From positions 12,622,704 through 12,686,703 of the forward strand of contig NC_045139.1 of NCBI RefSeq assembly GCF_008831285.2: 64,000 nt of DNA, in the 5' to 3' direction. Both the position numbers and the translations under genes were made by a program. Shown here one piece after another: positions 63,371 through 64,000 of this stretch. Under the pieces are notes generated by a model. That model worked only from the letters and a program-made list of their open reading frames with translations, searched no databases and was not told the origin of the DNA. The DNA comes from Nymphaea colorata. Taxonomy: Eukaryota; Streptophyta; Magnoliopsida; Nymphaeales; Nymphaeaceae. The first letter of the stretch is position 1, and the number at the start of each line of letters is the position of its first letter.

Positions 63371-64000
63371 TAGACCCTAATTAGACGACCTAAAATATAT
63401 AATTTTATGTATTTTTTCACAATCTATCCTTATAGATATGGTTTTAAGAGTTTGATATTCAGGTATTAATTTGTATTTTAGTCGTAAAAGTTTGAAATAG
63501 CTTCTATAACACTAAAATGTTGAATTTCTGATAGGAAAAACAGTGTTTTCATCAAAATAACTTGAATTAAAGCTTGTTTTGTGTTTAATTAATAATCATT
63601 ATCATGTTAGCAAGTGGTCTGGTTTATTTTTGTCGAGGTCGGGTTTAAATATAATGTATAAATGAGATTTTGCAGGAGTTTTAACATTAATTGTTTACCT
63701 TCCTCAGTTCATAAAAGCCAATTGTTTAGTTGGAAATCAAAATTTCATGATTTTCTTTTTCGAAGCGATCCAGCTGGAAGTAGGGCCTCTTTCCATTTTA
63801 TTCGTCGAAAAAAAAATTATAGCAAATAATAGGAAAAAGGAAAAGAATGCAAGAAGTAGAACTAGGTAAGCAACCATCCACACAGTACTTACAAAGAGTT
63901 GAAACAATATTAAGTTGTAGACATAATAGCTGTATTAGGATCTTGCAAGGTATGGAAGTAATTAGCAAACGGAGTCACAATTTTTACCAGAGAAGGCAAG
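63369..64000. other. Non-coding AT-rich spacer to the window end
   Basis: No gene, RNA or transposon end was seen. Confidence 0.5.

Overview
This is nuclear DNA of a flowering plant. Genes are split by GT-AG introns, intergenic DNA is AT-rich with many long (TA)n runs, and small DNA transposons are frequent. One gene belongs to the plant-only SBP/SPL transcription factor family and carries a miR156 target site. I cannot place the species. Nothing looks bacterial, organellar or recently transferred.

Three genes are recognised with confidence and all three were rebuilt exon by exon. (1) SAE1, the small subunit of the SUMO-activating enzyme, on the minus strand: ten coding exons between 19582 and 10092, 322 residues. 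Its sixth intron is about 5.1 kb and full of transposon remains. (2) PRIM2, the large subunit of DNA primase, on the plus strand: eighteen coding exons from 22073 to 29422, 454 residues, with all four iron-sulfur cysteines. SAE1 and PRIM2 are head to head across a 2.5 kb spacer, and both serve growing or dividing cells. (3) An SPL gene of the SPL13/SPL16 type on the plus strand: three coding exons from 55969 to 59635, 414 residues, with a full SBP domain and a miR156 site in the last exon. A fourth, less certain gene at 6899-7573 (minus, single exon) would encode a 224-residue protein with one C-terminal membrane segment and no known function.

Layout: 1-6.9 kb, AT-rich spacer with hAT-type elements; 6.9-7.6 kb, hypothetical gene; 10.1-19.6 kb, SAE1; 22.1-29.4 kb, PRIM2; 29.4-55.9 kb, a long stretch without a supportable gene, holding microsatellites, CACTA-type ends, fold-back elements, a tRNA-derived SINE-like piece, a 120-bp minisatellite, a GC-rich island and a 71-bp repeat; 56.0-59.6 kb, SPL; 59.6-64 kb, spacer with another inverted-repeat element.

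The most useful new observations are several non-autonomous elements whose exact boundaries are fixed by perfect 8-bp target-site duplications (12306-12629, 16216-16995, 5428-5637, 41078-41272). Two of these families are built from short subterminal motifs (GTATCGTA; GACTC/GAGTC), and both sit in the same SAE1 intron. I found no evidence of a novel multi-gene system.
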